Below, piece by piece: positions 42,381-50,048 of a stretch of 50,048 nt of DNA. Source of the DNA: an uncultured Pelagibacteraceae bacterium. GTDB taxonomy: Bacteria; Pseudomonadota; Alphaproteobacteria; Pelagibacterales; Pelagibacteraceae. Position numbers and translations under genes: made by a program. The stretch's first letter is position 1, and the number at the start of each line of letters is the position of its first letter. The stretch covers positions 1 through 50,048 of the forward strand of contig CABXYE010000005.1 in assembly GCA_902516425.1 (NCBI GenBank), given 5' to 3'. The notes below the pieces were generated by a model that saw only the letters and a program-made list of their open reading frames with translations, searched no databases and was not told where the DNA came from.

Positions 42381-43978
42381 GTAAAGAAAGATTATACATA
42401 TTTGACACAACCCTTAGAGATGGAGCACAAACACAGGGCGTTGACTTTTCTCTAGAGGAGAAAGAAAAAATTGCCTTAGCTCTGGATAATTTGGGTGTGG
42501 ATTATATAGAAGCGGGATGGCCCGGAGCTAATCCAACAGACACAGAATTTTTTCAAAAGAAACATGTTTTTAAAAATTCAAAACTCACATCTTTTGGTAT
42601 GACAAAGAGATCAGGGCGAAGCGCTGAAAACGATACAGGCTTATCAGCGCTAATGAACTCAAATACTTCGGCAGTATGTTTGGTAGGTAAATCATGGGAT
42701 TTTCATGTTGATGTTGCCTTAGGGATAACAAATGAAGAAAATTTAAATAACATTTCTGAAAGTGCTAAACATTTTGTTAAAGCAAAAAAAGAATTCATGT
42801 TTGATGCAGAACATTTTTTTGATGGTTATAAAACAAATCCAAAATATGCAGTTTCTTGTATTAAAGCTGCTTACGATCAAGGTGCTAGATGGGTAATACT
42901 ATGTGACACAAATGGAGGAACACTTCCACATGAGGTTACAAAAATAGTAAGTGAAGTTACAAAAGTAGTACCGGGAAAAAACCTAGGAATTCACGCTCAT
43001 AACGATACTGGCAATGCAGTAGCTAATTCGTTAGCAGCGGTATTGTCTGGTGTTAGACAGATTCAAGGAACAATAAATGGATTAGGTGAAAGATGTGGAA
43101 ATGCAAATTTGATGTCATTAATACCAACATTATTTTTGAAGAAAGATTTTTCATCTCAATTTGAAATTGGAATAAAAGCAAAAAATATCAAAAATTTAAC
43201 TGACTGTTCAAGACTATTAGATGAAATTTTAAATAGAAAACCTAATCAACATTTACCTTATGTAGGCGCTGCAGCCTTTTCACATAAAGGTGGATTACAT
43301 GTATCTGCTGTGCAAAAAGATCCAAAAACTTATGAGCATATCAATCCAGAGGAAGTTGGTAATTCAAGAAATATTGTAATTTCTGACCAATCAGGAAAAT
43401 CGAATATTATCTCAAGATTGAAAAGTATAAAAATTGATATTCAAGAAAATGATCCAAAAATAAAAAAATTGTTAGACGAAGTAAAAGATAGGGAATTTAT
43501 TGGTTATAGTTATGATGGTGCTGATGCGTCTTTTGAATTGCTAGCTAGAAGAATTATTGGAGAAATACCAAGATATATATTTATTAATGAATATGACGTT
43601 TCGGTAAAAAAAAACAAATCTGGCGAAATAGTCTCTTCTGCAAAAGCTCAATTGGAAGTTGATGGAGAAAAAATTATGTGTGAAGGAGAGGGCAATGGTC
43701 CTGTAAATGCTCTAGATAATGCTATAAGACAAAATGTTGATAGATTAGCAAAATACTCAAAATATTTAAAAGATTTAAAGCTCGTAGATTATAAAGTAAG
43801 AATCTTAAATACAGGTACTGAAGCTGTCACAAGAGTATCAATTGAAAGTACAGACTCTCAAGGAAAAAATTGGTTTACAATTGGTGTATCAACAAACATT
43901 ATTGATGCTTCATTCAAAGCATTAATCGATAGTTTAGATTATAAGTTATTTAAAGATAATGCACCTGCAAGTAAATAA
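42377..43978 (+). CDS. cimA: (R)-citramalate synthase
   Basis: The enzyme condenses pyruvate and acetyl-CoA to citramalate, a threonine-independent entry to isoleucine synthesis. The 533-residue protein has the HMGL-like TIM barrel starting YIFDTTLRDGAQTQGVDFS, with the metal site in HAHNDTGNAVANSLAAVLSG and GTINGLGERCGNANL. A C-terminal LeuA-type regulatory domain follows from about residue 390. TLRDGAQTQGVDFS distinguishes CimA from isopropylmalate and homocitrate synthases. It overlaps cysS by four bases and touches trmJ directly. Confidence 0.93.
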   Translation: MSKERLYIFDTTLRDGAQTQGVDFSLEEKEKIALALDNLGVDYIEAGWPGANPTDTEFFQKKHVFKNSKLTSFGMTKRSGRSAENDTGLSALMNSNTSAVCLVGKSWDFHVDVALGITNEENLNNISESAKHFVKAKKEFMFDAEHFFDGYKTNPKYAVSCIKAAYDQGARWVILCDTNGGTLPHEVTKIVSEVTKVVPGKNLGIHAHNDTGNAVANSLAAVLSGVRQIQGTINGLGERCGNANLMSLIPTLFLKKDFSSQFEIGIKAKNIKNLTDCSRLLDEILNRKPNQHLPYVGAAAFSHKGGLHVSAVQKDPKTYEHINPEEVGNSRNIVISDQSGKSNIISRLKSIKIDIQENDPKIKKLLDEVKDREFIGYSYDGADASFELLARRIIGEIPRYIFINEYDVSVKKNKSGEIVSSAKAQLEVDGEKIMCEGEGNGPVNALDNAIRQNVDRLAKYSKYLKDLKLVDYKVRILNTGTEAVTRVSIESTDSQGKNWFTIGVSTNIIDASFKALIDSLDYKLFKDNAPASK

Positions 43979-44692
43979 ATGAGTAAAAATGATATCTCAT
44001 TTATTCTTCATAAACCTCAACTATCTGAAAACATTGGTGCTTGTGCCAGAGCAATTAAAAACTTTAATTTTAAGAAATTGGTTTTAGTTGATCCAAAACC
44101 TACTTTTCCAAATGACAAAATCTTAGCCACATCAGTCGGTGCAAAAGATATAATCAATCAAAGCAAAAAGTATGATAGTTTAGATAGAGCTATAAGCAAA
44201 ATTGATATTGTTATTGCCACTTCTGCAAGATTTAGAAATAAAAATATTAAACATATAAATTTAAATGATTTAAAAAAAATTGATTTTAATAAAAAAATTG
44301 GTTTTTTATTTGGTTCAGAAGCATCAGGTTTGTCAAATAATGAAATAAGTTATGCTAATTATACTTTGCAAATTCCAACTAATCCTGATTTTAAATCTTT
44401 AAATTTATCTCATAGTTTAATAATAATTGCTCAACAGGTAGCTGGTCTTATAAAACCAAAAAATGCTACATTTAAAAAATCAAAAAAAATTAAATCAGCT
44501 AGCAAGAAGGAAATTCAATCAATGCTAAGTCTATGTATTCAAAATTTAGATAAGATTAATTTCTTCAAACCCAAGGAAAAGAAACCAAAAATGCTTGAGA
44601 ACTTAAGAAATGTTTTTTACAAAATGGACTTATCTGCTAAAGAAACACGTATATTATCCAGTGTATTTGCTAGTTTAGGAAAAAAACGTTGA
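43979..44692 (+). CDS. trmJ: tRNA/rRNA 2'-O-methyltransferase, TrmJ-like SPOUT family
   Basis: The 237-residue SPOUT methyltransferase has FILHKPQLSENIGACARAIKN near its start, LVDPKPTFPNDKILATSVGA, and the trefoil-knot SAM site FLFGSEASGLSNNEISYANY with NPDFKSLNLSHSLIIIAQQV. This group methylates ribose at position 32 of tRNAs; a closely related RNA target cannot be excluded. The start follows the cimA stop with no gap. The stop (44690-44692) is immediately followed by the rpsD promoter. Confidence 0.88.
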   Translation: MSKNDISFILHKPQLSENIGACARAIKNFNFKKLVLVDPKPTFPNDKILATSVGAKDIINQSKKYDSLDRAISKIDIVIATSARFRNKNIKHINLNDLKKIDFNKKIGFLFGSEASGLSNNEISYANYTLQIPTNPDFKSLNLSHSLIIIAQQVAGLIKPKNATFKKSKKIKSASKKEIQSMLSLCIQNLDKINFFKPKEKKPKMLENLRNVFYKMDLSAKETRILSSVFASLGKKR

Positions 44693-44720
44693 TTGACAAA
44701 ATAATGAGTAAGTTTATAAA
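44693..44720 (+). promoter_or_regulatory. Near-consensus sigma-70 promoter of rpsD
   Basis: TTGACA (44693-44698), 16 bases, then TATAAA (44715-44720). The rpsD ATG begins 11 bases after the -10 element, so the transcript should have only about four or five bases before the start codon. No Shine-Dalgarno sequence is present. Confidence 0.7.
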
Positions 44721-44731
44721 CCCCAATATTA

Positions 44732-45349
44732 ATGACAAAAAGATTAAACTCTAAACACAAAATCGATAGAAGATTAAAAGCAAACCTTTGGGGAAGACCA
44801 AAAAGTCCGTTTAATAAAAGAGCCTATGGACCTGGCCAACATGGTCAGTCAAAAAATTCAAAACCATCAGACTATGGTATTCAATTGCAAGCAAAACAAA
44901 AACTAAAAGCTTATTATGGAAATATTAATGAGAGACAATTTAGAAATATATACAAAAAAGCTTCAATGCTCAGGGGTGACACAAGTGAAAATCTTATAGG
45001 TTTATTAGAAAGAAGACTTGATGCAGTCATTTATAGAGCAAAATTTGCAACTACTATTTTTTCGGCAAGACAATTGATTAATCATAATCATGTAAAGGTG
45101 AATGGTAAAAAAGTTAATATTGCAAGTTATGTTTTAAAAGAGGAAGACACTATAGAAATAAGAGACAAGTCAAAACAATTAGCAATAGTAGATATAGCTC
45201 TAGCTAATAAAGAAAGAGAAATACCTGAGTATATTCAATTAGATCAAAAAAATAAAAAGTTTAAATTCGTGAGAATTCCAAAATTAGAGGAAGTTCCTTA
45301 TCCAATAGTTATGGAGCCTAATCTAGTAATTGAATATTACTCTAGATAA
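44732..45349 (+). CDS. rpsD: Small ribosomal subunit protein S4
   Basis: S4 is a primary 16S rRNA-binding protein. The 205 residues begin [15 protein letters not shown] and include the rRNA-binding [39 protein letters not shown] and the S4 domain [25 protein letters not shown], ending with VIEYYSR. It is separate from the main ribosomal protein clusters, as usual for alphaproteobacteria. Its own promoter seems to give an almost leaderless mRNA. The last 20 bases overlap a downstream methyltransferase gene. Confidence 0.97.
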   Translation: MTKRLNSKHKIDRRLKANLWGRPKSPFNKRAYGPGQHGQSKNSKPSDYGIQLQAKQKLKAYYGNINERQFRNIYKKASMLRGDTSENLIGLLERRLDAVIYRAKFATTIFSARQLINHNHVKVNGKKVNIASYVLKEEDTIEIRDKSKQLAIVDIALANKEREIPEYIQLDQKNKKFKFVRIPKLEEVPYPIVMEPNLVIEYYSR

Positions 45350-45962
45350 CAAATTGATAAAAAGATCATCAAAAAAATACATACAATCAATACTTTCTAA
45401 TAACAATAATTGGAAAATTTTAGATATCGGATGTGGTTATAGTGCCAATAAATATGCGACCACTATTTGTGATGTTCAAGATCTATCTGACTTTTATAGT
45501 AATAGAAATTTCATAAAACTTGATAGTAATCAACTACCTTTTCAAGATAATCAATTTGATTTTGTAATCGCTAGTCACGTAATTGAACATGTTAAAGATT
45601 TCAAATATTTTATAGCAGAATTAGAAAGAGTTTCAAAAAAAGGGTATATTGAGTTACCATCCAAACTTGAAGACAACCTAGTTTTTGAAAATAAAAAAGA
45701 TCACTTGTGGCATATGGATTTTGATGATGTAAATCTAAAATTATTAATTTCCGAAAAATTTCAATATATTGAGCCTATTATTACTGTTTCGATGATACAA
45801 AAATTACGCGAAAATTTCAAAAGTAGTTTTATTCTTGAATTATATTGGGAAGATAAAATAGACTATGAGTTCATTAACAATAGTCATAGCTTAAAAAAAT
45901 ACAATTTATCAACGTTTTTAAGAAAATATTTTTCCAAAAAAATTAGAGGTTTTTTTAATTAA
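45330..45962 (+). CDS. Class I SAM-dependent methyltransferase, TTG start overlapping rpsD
   Basis: The 210-residue protein has a Methyltransf_11-type core: [17 protein letters not shown], then [25 protein letters not shown]. It lacks signal or membrane segments. The C-terminal third ([20 protein letters not shown] onward) resembles small methyltransferases of glycan clusters, but the substrate is unknown. The reading frame begins with TTG at 45330 inside rpsD; another TTG lies at about 45354. The stop abuts the stop of the facing grxD gene without a gap. Confidence 0.8.
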   Translation: MNITLDNKLIKRSSKKYIQSILSNNNNWKILDIGCGYSANKYATTICDVQDLSDFYSNRNFIKLDSNQLPFQDNQFDFVIASHVIEHVKDFKYFIAELERVSKKGYIELPSKLEDNLVFENKKDHLWHMDFDDVNLKLLISEKFQYIEPIITVSMIQKLRENFKSSFILELYWEDKIDYEFINNSHSLKKYNLSTFLRKYFSKKIRGFFN

Positions 45963-46295
45963 TTACTTTTTGTAATTTATTCCTTTATCACTTAAGAACT
46001 TTTTAAGTTCACCACTCTCATACATTTCTTTAATAATATCACAACCCCCAACAAATTCTTTTTTTATATATAATTGAGGTATAGTAGGCCAATCACTGAA
46101 AACTTTAATTCCTTCACGAAGTGACTGATTTTCAAGTACGTTCACACTATTATAGTTTACCTCTAAAATTTTAAGTATATTTGAAACCGCCATTGAAAAT
46201 CCACATTGTGGTGCATCTGGGGTTCCCTTCATAAATAAGCATATATCATTTTCATCAATATGGTTTTGAATTATTTCTTTTGTCTGATCATCCAT
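45963..46295 (-). CDS. grxD: Monothiol glutaredoxin (Grx4/GrxD type, CGFS)
   Basis: The 110-residue protein has FMKGTPDAPQCGFSMAVSNI with the CGFS active site, VFSDWPTIPQLYIKKEFVGG and GCDIIKEMYESGELKKF, all features of iron-sulfur carrier monothiol glutaredoxins. They bridge [2Fe-2S] clusters with glutathione and commonly pair with BolA proteins. Here the start overlaps the bolA stop by one base, in line with that partnership. It is the last gene of the purine operon. Confidence 0.95.
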   Translation of the reverse strand: MDDQTKEIIQNHIDENDICLFMKGTPDAPQCGFSMAVSNILKILEVNYNSVNVLENQSLREGIKVFSDWPTIPQLYIKKEFVGGCDIIKEMYESGELKKFLSDKGINYKK

Positions 46296-46525
46296 TATTG
46301 CTCCTTCGTTTTAATAGCCAAAGCATGTAATTCATTTCCCATTCTGCCTTTTAATGAATTATAAACCATTTTATGTTGTTCAATTTTACTTTTTCCAGCA
46401 AATTTAGATGAAGTAATAGTAGCAGAATAATGATTACCATCTCCAGCTAAATCTTGTATTTCAATTGAGGCATCTGGCATTGCCTCTTTAATAAAATTCT
46501 CAATTTCTTTTAAATCCATTGCCAT
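46295..46525 (-). CDS. BolA-family protein
   Basis: The 76-residue protein has DASIEIQDLAGDGNHYSATI and KSKIEQHKMVYNSLKGRMGN, with the class II-type KH-like fold and the His in KMVY-preceding position that helps bind a shared [2Fe-2S] cluster with Grx4. It probably acts in iron-sulfur transfer or iron sensing. It lies two bases after the purL stop and overlaps grxD by one base, so it is co-translated with its partner. A second Met at residue 3 is an alternative start. Confidence 0.9.
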   Translation of the reverse strand: MAMDLKEIENFIKEAMPDASIEIQDLAGDGNHYSATITSSKFAGKSKIEQHKMVYNSLKGRMGNELHALAIKTKEQ

Positions 46526-46527
46526 AA

Positions 46528-48717
46528 TTAAATCATGTAATCCTTAAGCCAATTAGTATTATATGATTTTAATTCGTCAATTGTTAGTTTCGTCTTTTGA
46601 TCAATTATCATATCTTTATCAATAATTTTACCTATCTCATCATAATGTACCGAATTTTTATCTAAAATCTCAGAAACTTCTTTGAAATCTTTTGGATTAA
46701 TTTCAATTAAATATCTTCCTTGATCTTCAGCAAAAAAGTATTCAATCTCATTAATCAAAAATTTTGGTTTTTTTATCTGTATACCCCTTTTACCTTTTAT
46801 ACACATTTTACTTATTGCTGTGATTATTCCACCAAGGGATACATCATGGGCACTTTTAATGAAATTCTTCTCTATTAAATTTAGTAAAGTCAATCCATTA
46901 TTTTTTTCATTAAATAAATTTACCTCAGGTGGAGGTCCATTTTTCTCATTTAATATTATTCTTGATAGCAAACTTTGGTCTATATGGCCTTCTGTTTTAC
47001 CAATTACTAATATGATATTATCAATTTCTTTAAAATCCATTGTAATCATTTTTTTATAATTCTTTATTAAACCTACGCCTCCTATTGTAGGGGTTGGTTT
47101 AATTCCAATATCTTTAGTTTGGTTGTAAAAAGATACATTTCCAGAAACCACTGGGTAGTCTAAATATTTACATGCTTCACTCATACCTTGAACGCATTCA
47201 ACAAACTCACCCATATTTTCCTCATTCTCTGGGCTTCCAAAATTCAAACAATTAGTAATTGCTAAAGGTTTTGCACCCACTGAGATTAAATTTCTCCAAG
47301 TTTCACAAACGACTTGCTTTCCACCTGTAAGTGGATGTGCCCAACAATAAGTTGCAGATGAGTCAACTGTAGCGGCTATAGCTTTATCTGTTTTATGAAC
47401 TCTTACTACTCCTGAATCTCCACCAGGTTTTTGTATAGTATCACCCATTACAGTGTGATCATATTGTTGCCAAATCCATTCTTTGCTACAAATATTTGGA
47501 CTTGATAAGATTTTTTTCAATGTATCCTTAATTTTTAGATTTTTGAGTGTTGTTTTATCTATTTTATTTTTTTTTGGTAATTTTGATTTTTTCCATTTTC
47601 GATCATACATTGGAGAATTTTCAACCAATATGTTAACTGGAATATTAGCTACTTGTTTGTTGTCAAAAAATAATTCAATATTCTTTGTATTGGTTGTTTT
47701 TCCAATTACAGCAAAATCTAAATTCCATTTATCAAATATTTTTTTGGCTATTTCCTCTTTGCCACTCTCAAGCACTATAAGCATTCGTTCCTGGCTTTCT
47801 GATAACATAATCTCATAGGGTGTCATTTTGGTTTCTCTGCATGGGACTTTGTTTAAATTAATTTCAATACCTAAATTTCCCTTTGATGCCATTTCAATAC
47901 TTGAAGAAGTTAGGCCTGCAGCCCCCATATCTTGAATTGCGATTATAGAGTCTCCTGACATTAATTCTAAACACGCTTCTAATAGAAGCTTTTCAGTAAA
48001 AGGATCTCCAACTTGCACAGTTGGTTTTTTTTCCTCAATTTTTTCGTCGAAACTTGCAGAAGCCATACTCGCTCCATGAATTCCATCTCTACCAGTTTTA
48101 GATCCAACATATATAACTGGTTTATTTAAACCAGCTGCTTTGGAGTAAAATATCTTATTTTTTTTAACCAGTCCTAAGGTCATCGCATTAACTAAAATAT
48201 TTCCATTATATGATCTATCAAAAGATGTTTGTCCCGCTATGGTAGGTACTCCCATACAATTACCATAACCACCAATTCCATGAACGACTCCTCTTAATAA
48301 ATTTTTAGTTTTTTTATGTTGAGTTGATCCAAAATGGATTGAATTTAAATTAGCAATTGGTCTTGCGCCCATGGTAAAAATATCTCTCATAATTCCACCA
48401 ACTCCAGTAGCAGCTCCTTGATAGGGCTCAATAAATGATGGATGATTGTGACTTTCGATTTTAAAAACTATTGCATCTCCATCTTCAATATCAATAACTC
48501 CAGCATTTTCACCTGGTCCTTGAATTACTTTTTTTCCTTTAGTAGGTAATTTTTTTAAATGAATTCGTGAAGATTTATAAGAGCAATGTTCATTCCACAT
48601 TGCAGAGAATATTCCTAGTTCAGTTAGATTTGGTGTTCTCTTCAATAATTTACAAATCTTTTTATACTCATCTGATTTTAAACCATGTTCAATTGCAATT
48701 TTTTCGTTAACAAGCAT
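46528..48717 (-). CDS. purL: Phosphoribosylformylglycinamidine synthase subunit PurL
   Basis: The ATP-dependent synthetase subunit of the fourth step of purine synthesis. The 729 residues match the small PurL that needs PurQ and PurS. Features include [55 protein letters not shown] and [18 protein letters not shown], and the second half repeats the AIRS-like fold with [10 protein letters not shown]. The start overlaps the purQ stop by one base (TAATG). Confidence 0.97.
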   Translation of the reverse strand: MLVNEKIAIEHGLKSDEYKKICKLLKRTPNLTELGIFSAMWNEHCSYKSSRIHLKKLPTKGKKVIQGPGENAGVIDIEDGDAIVFKIESHNHPSFIEPYQGAATGVGGIMRDIFTMGARPIANLNSIHFGSTQHKKTKNLLRGVVHGIGGYGNCMGVPTIAGQTSFDRSYNGNILVNAMTLGLVKKNKIFYSKAAGLNKPVIYVGSKTGRDGIHGASMASASFDEKIEEKKPTVQVGDPFTEKLLLEACLELMSGDSIIAIQDMGAAGLTSSSIEMASKGNLGIEINLNKVPCRETKMTPYEIMLSESQERMLIVLESGKEEIAKKIFDKWNLDFAVIGKTTNTKNIELFFDNKQVANIPVNILVENSPMYDRKWKKSKLPKKNKIDKTTLKNLKIKDTLKKILSSPNICSKEWIWQQYDHTVMGDTIQKPGGDSGVVRVHKTDKAIAATVDSSATYCWAHPLTGGKQVVCETWRNLISVGAKPLAITNCLNFGSPENEENMGEFVECVQGMSEACKYLDYPVVSGNVSFYNQTKDIGIKPTPTIGGVGLIKNYKKMITMDFKEIDNIILVIGKTEGHIDQSLLSRIILNEKNGPPPEVNLFNEKNNGLTLLNLIEKNFIKSAHDVSLGGIITAISKMCIKGKRGIQIKKPKFLINEIEYFFAEDQGRYLIEINPKDFKEVSEILDKNSVHYDEIGKIIDKDMIIDQKTKLTIDELKSYNTNWLKDYMI

Positions 48718-49400
48718 TATTTGATATTATTTAAAAGATTTTTAAAAAAGATAGACCCATCTTCCCCAGATAAACTTTCATCTATCATTCTTTCAGGGTG
48801 TGGCATCATGGCTAAAACGTTCTTTTCTTTATTGAAAACACCTGCAATATTTTTGATTGAGCCATTAGGATTTACTTGATCATTTGTATTGCCATTTTGA
48901 TCACAATAATAAATTGCTATTTGATTATTATCTTCAATCTCTTTGAGTTGATCGTTGGTGCAAAAATAATTACCTTCATTATGGGCTATGTGAAATTCCA
49001 AAACTTTTTTATCAAGATTTTTGAAAAAGGTGTTTTCTTTATTGTCTACTTTTACATGGACATTTTTACAAATAAACTGAAGATATTTATTTCTTAATAA
49101 TACTCCAGGCACCAAACCAGACTCAACTAAAATTTGAAAACCATTACAAATTCCCATTACCAATCCACCTGATTTTGCAAAATTAATTACTGAATGCATA
49201 ATTTTTGACTTTGAGGCCATACTGCCACAACGTAAATAATCACCGTAAGAAAAACCCCCAGGCAAAACGATTAAATCACTTTTGGGTAATTCCTGATCAT
49301 TATGCCAAACCATTTTATTTTTAAATCCAAATTTTGTAAGAGCCACATCCATGTCTCGATCACAATTTGAACCAGGAAAGGTTATAACCGATGATTTCAT
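48717..49400 (-). CDS. purQ: Phosphoribosylformylglycinamidine synthase subunit PurQ (glutaminase)
   Basis: This subunit supplies ammonia from glutamine to PurL. The 227-residue class I glutamine amidotransferase has [34 protein letters not shown], the nucleophile elbow [15 protein letters not shown] and the His/Glu pair in MMPHPERM. It starts three bases after the purS stop and overlaps purL by one base. The three-subunit organisation is typical of alphaproteobacteria. Confidence 0.97.
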   Translation of the reverse strand: MKSSVITFPGSNCDRDMDVALTKFGFKNKMVWHNDQELPKSDLIVLPGGFSYGDYLRCGSMASKSKIMHSVINFAKSGGLVMGICNGFQILVESGLVPGVLLRNKYLQFICKNVHVKVDNKENTFFKNLDKKVLEFHIAHNEGNYFCTNDQLKEIEDNNQIAIYYCDQNGNTNDQVNPNGSIKNIAGVFNKEKNVLAMMPHPERMIDESLSGEDGSIFFKNLLNNIK

Positions 49401-49403
49401 TAA

Positions 49404-49646
49404 TTATTGTGTTTCAATAATTTTGTAGTTTTCAATAACTAGATTAGCTAAAAGTTTTTTGCACATATCTTCCACAAGATCTTTAGCTTTTTTTGGATCA
49501 TTTTCTTTAACATCAATTTCAAAATATTTTCCTTGCCTAACTTCATTCACAGAATTAAAACCCATACCATCTAATGTTTCATGGATTACTTTTCCTTGTG
49601 GATCTAAAACATCTTTTTTAAGAGTTATTACTGCAGAAACTTTCAT
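49404..49646 (-). CDS. purS: Phosphoribosylformylglycinamidine synthase subunit PurS
   Basis: The 80-residue structural subunit bridges PurQ and PurL in the small-PurL type enzyme. It has the expected KVSAVITLKKDVLDPQGKVI, GFNSVNEVRQGKYFEID and CKKLLANLVIENYKI. The start overlaps the purC stop by four bases (ATGA, 49643-49646). Confidence 0.95.
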   Translation of the reverse strand: MKVSAVITLKKDVLDPQGKVIHETLDGMGFNSVNEVRQGKYFEIDVKENDPKKAKDLVEDMCKKLLANLVIENYKIIETQ

Positions 49647-50048
49647 TTTCGCTTCTTTTTAATTGAGGATAGTTTAGTTACATTTACTGCGGAAACATTC
49701 GATTGCTCATGTAGAATTCCAAGTCTCTTAGCAACTTCAGTATACGCAGGTAGTAATTCTCCTAAATCTTTTCTAAATCTATCTTTATCAAGTTTTTTGT
49801 CAGTTGCAGAATCCCATAATCTGCAAGTATCAGGGCTTATTTCATCAGCTAGAATTATATTTTTTTTTCCATCAATTTTAGTTCTTCCGAATTCTAGTTT
49901 AAAATCAATTAACTTAATTCCCACTCCTCTAAACATTCCAATCATGAAATCATTAATTCTAAAAATAGTTTTTTTTATTTTTTCAATTTCTTTTTTATCT
50001 GCCCACTCAAATGCGTAAATATGATCCTCTGAAATTAAAGGATCGCCA
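49643..50048 (-). CDS. purC: SAICAR synthetase, C-terminal part (5' end outside window)
   Basis: The frame runs open to the window edge, beginning GDPLISEDHIYAFEWADKKE, so the gene continues beyond 50048. The visible 134 residues carry GVGIKLIDFKLEFGRTK, IILADEISPDTCRLWD and LDKDRFRKDLGELLPAY, signature segments of PurC, which joins aspartate to CAIR in purine synthesis. An apparent start at 49945 is only an internal Met. It leads the purC-purS-purQ-purL-bolA-grxD operon in this window. Confidence 0.95.
   Translation of the reverse strand, partial: GDPLISEDHIYAFEWADKKEIEKIKKTIFRINDFMIGMFRGVGIKLIDFKLEFGRTKIDGKKNIILADEISPDTCRLWDSATDKKLDKDRFRKDLGELLPAYTEVAKRLGILHEQSNVSAVNVTKLSSIKKKRK

Noticed and set aside
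1-50048. CRISPR array, tRNA or rRNA genes, insertion sequences or prophage
   Set aside because: No regularly spaced repeats, no cloverleaf-sized gaps, and no transposase, integrase or phage genes are present.

Overview
The window reads as chromosomal DNA from a streamlined, very AT-rich alphaproteobacterium, most like the SAR11 clade (Pelagibacterales). This is inferred from the base composition, the near absence of spacers, the strong AGA preference for arginine and the gene set: TRAP and ABC uptake, a 2-methylcitrate operon, class II DAHP synthase, a long acidic RNA polymerase omega subunit and TauE/SafE. No rRNA, tRNA, CRISPR array, phage or insertion sequence was found, and no gene-free stretch exceeds about 160 bases.

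Layout. 1-647 is the 3' part of a family 2 glycosyltransferase broken by a 40-base insertion copied, inverted, from the neighbouring apt gene. 644-5776 is a purine and methylthio salvage locus: apt faces an operon of mtnP, a secreted alpha/beta hydrolase, mtnA, a fuculose-type class II aldolase and a fused speD-speE. Together they can make spermidine, return adenine to AMP and split the methylthioribose remainder by the DHAP shunt. 5836-8111 is an amino-acid ABC importer without its ATPase. 8108-18393 holds an M24 protein lacking metal ligands, envelope glycosyltransferases, redox and housekeeping genes, rpoZ and a CoA transferase. 18489-21375 is a TRAP transporter, followed by dusA and a TauE/SafE permease.

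23336-26170 is the most accessory-looking part: a phytanoyl-CoA-dioxygenase-like oxygenase, a SAM methyltransferase and an EgtD-type histidine methyltransferase. The first two genes use CGN arginine codons unlike their neighbours. No EgtB-type enzyme is present, so this looks like a candidate pathway for a modified histidine betaine. 26173-31998 holds a small membrane protein, phosphomannomutase and nrdAB behind a pair of likely NrdR boxes. 32018-35540 is prpDBC (methylcitrate cycle), followed by gph, a stand-alone GlmU acetyltransferase domain, glmS, aroG (class II), nadE, cysS, cimA, trmJ and rpsD. The window closes with a minus-strand purC-purS-purQ-purL-bolA-grxD operon.

Expression themes. 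Genes on one strand are commonly joined by ATGA or TAATG overlaps. Three convergent pairs share a single TTAA as the stop of both genes. Three hairpins lie directly before start codons, two of them between a binding-protein gene and its permease. rpsD and rpoZ appear to be transcribed with almost no leader.
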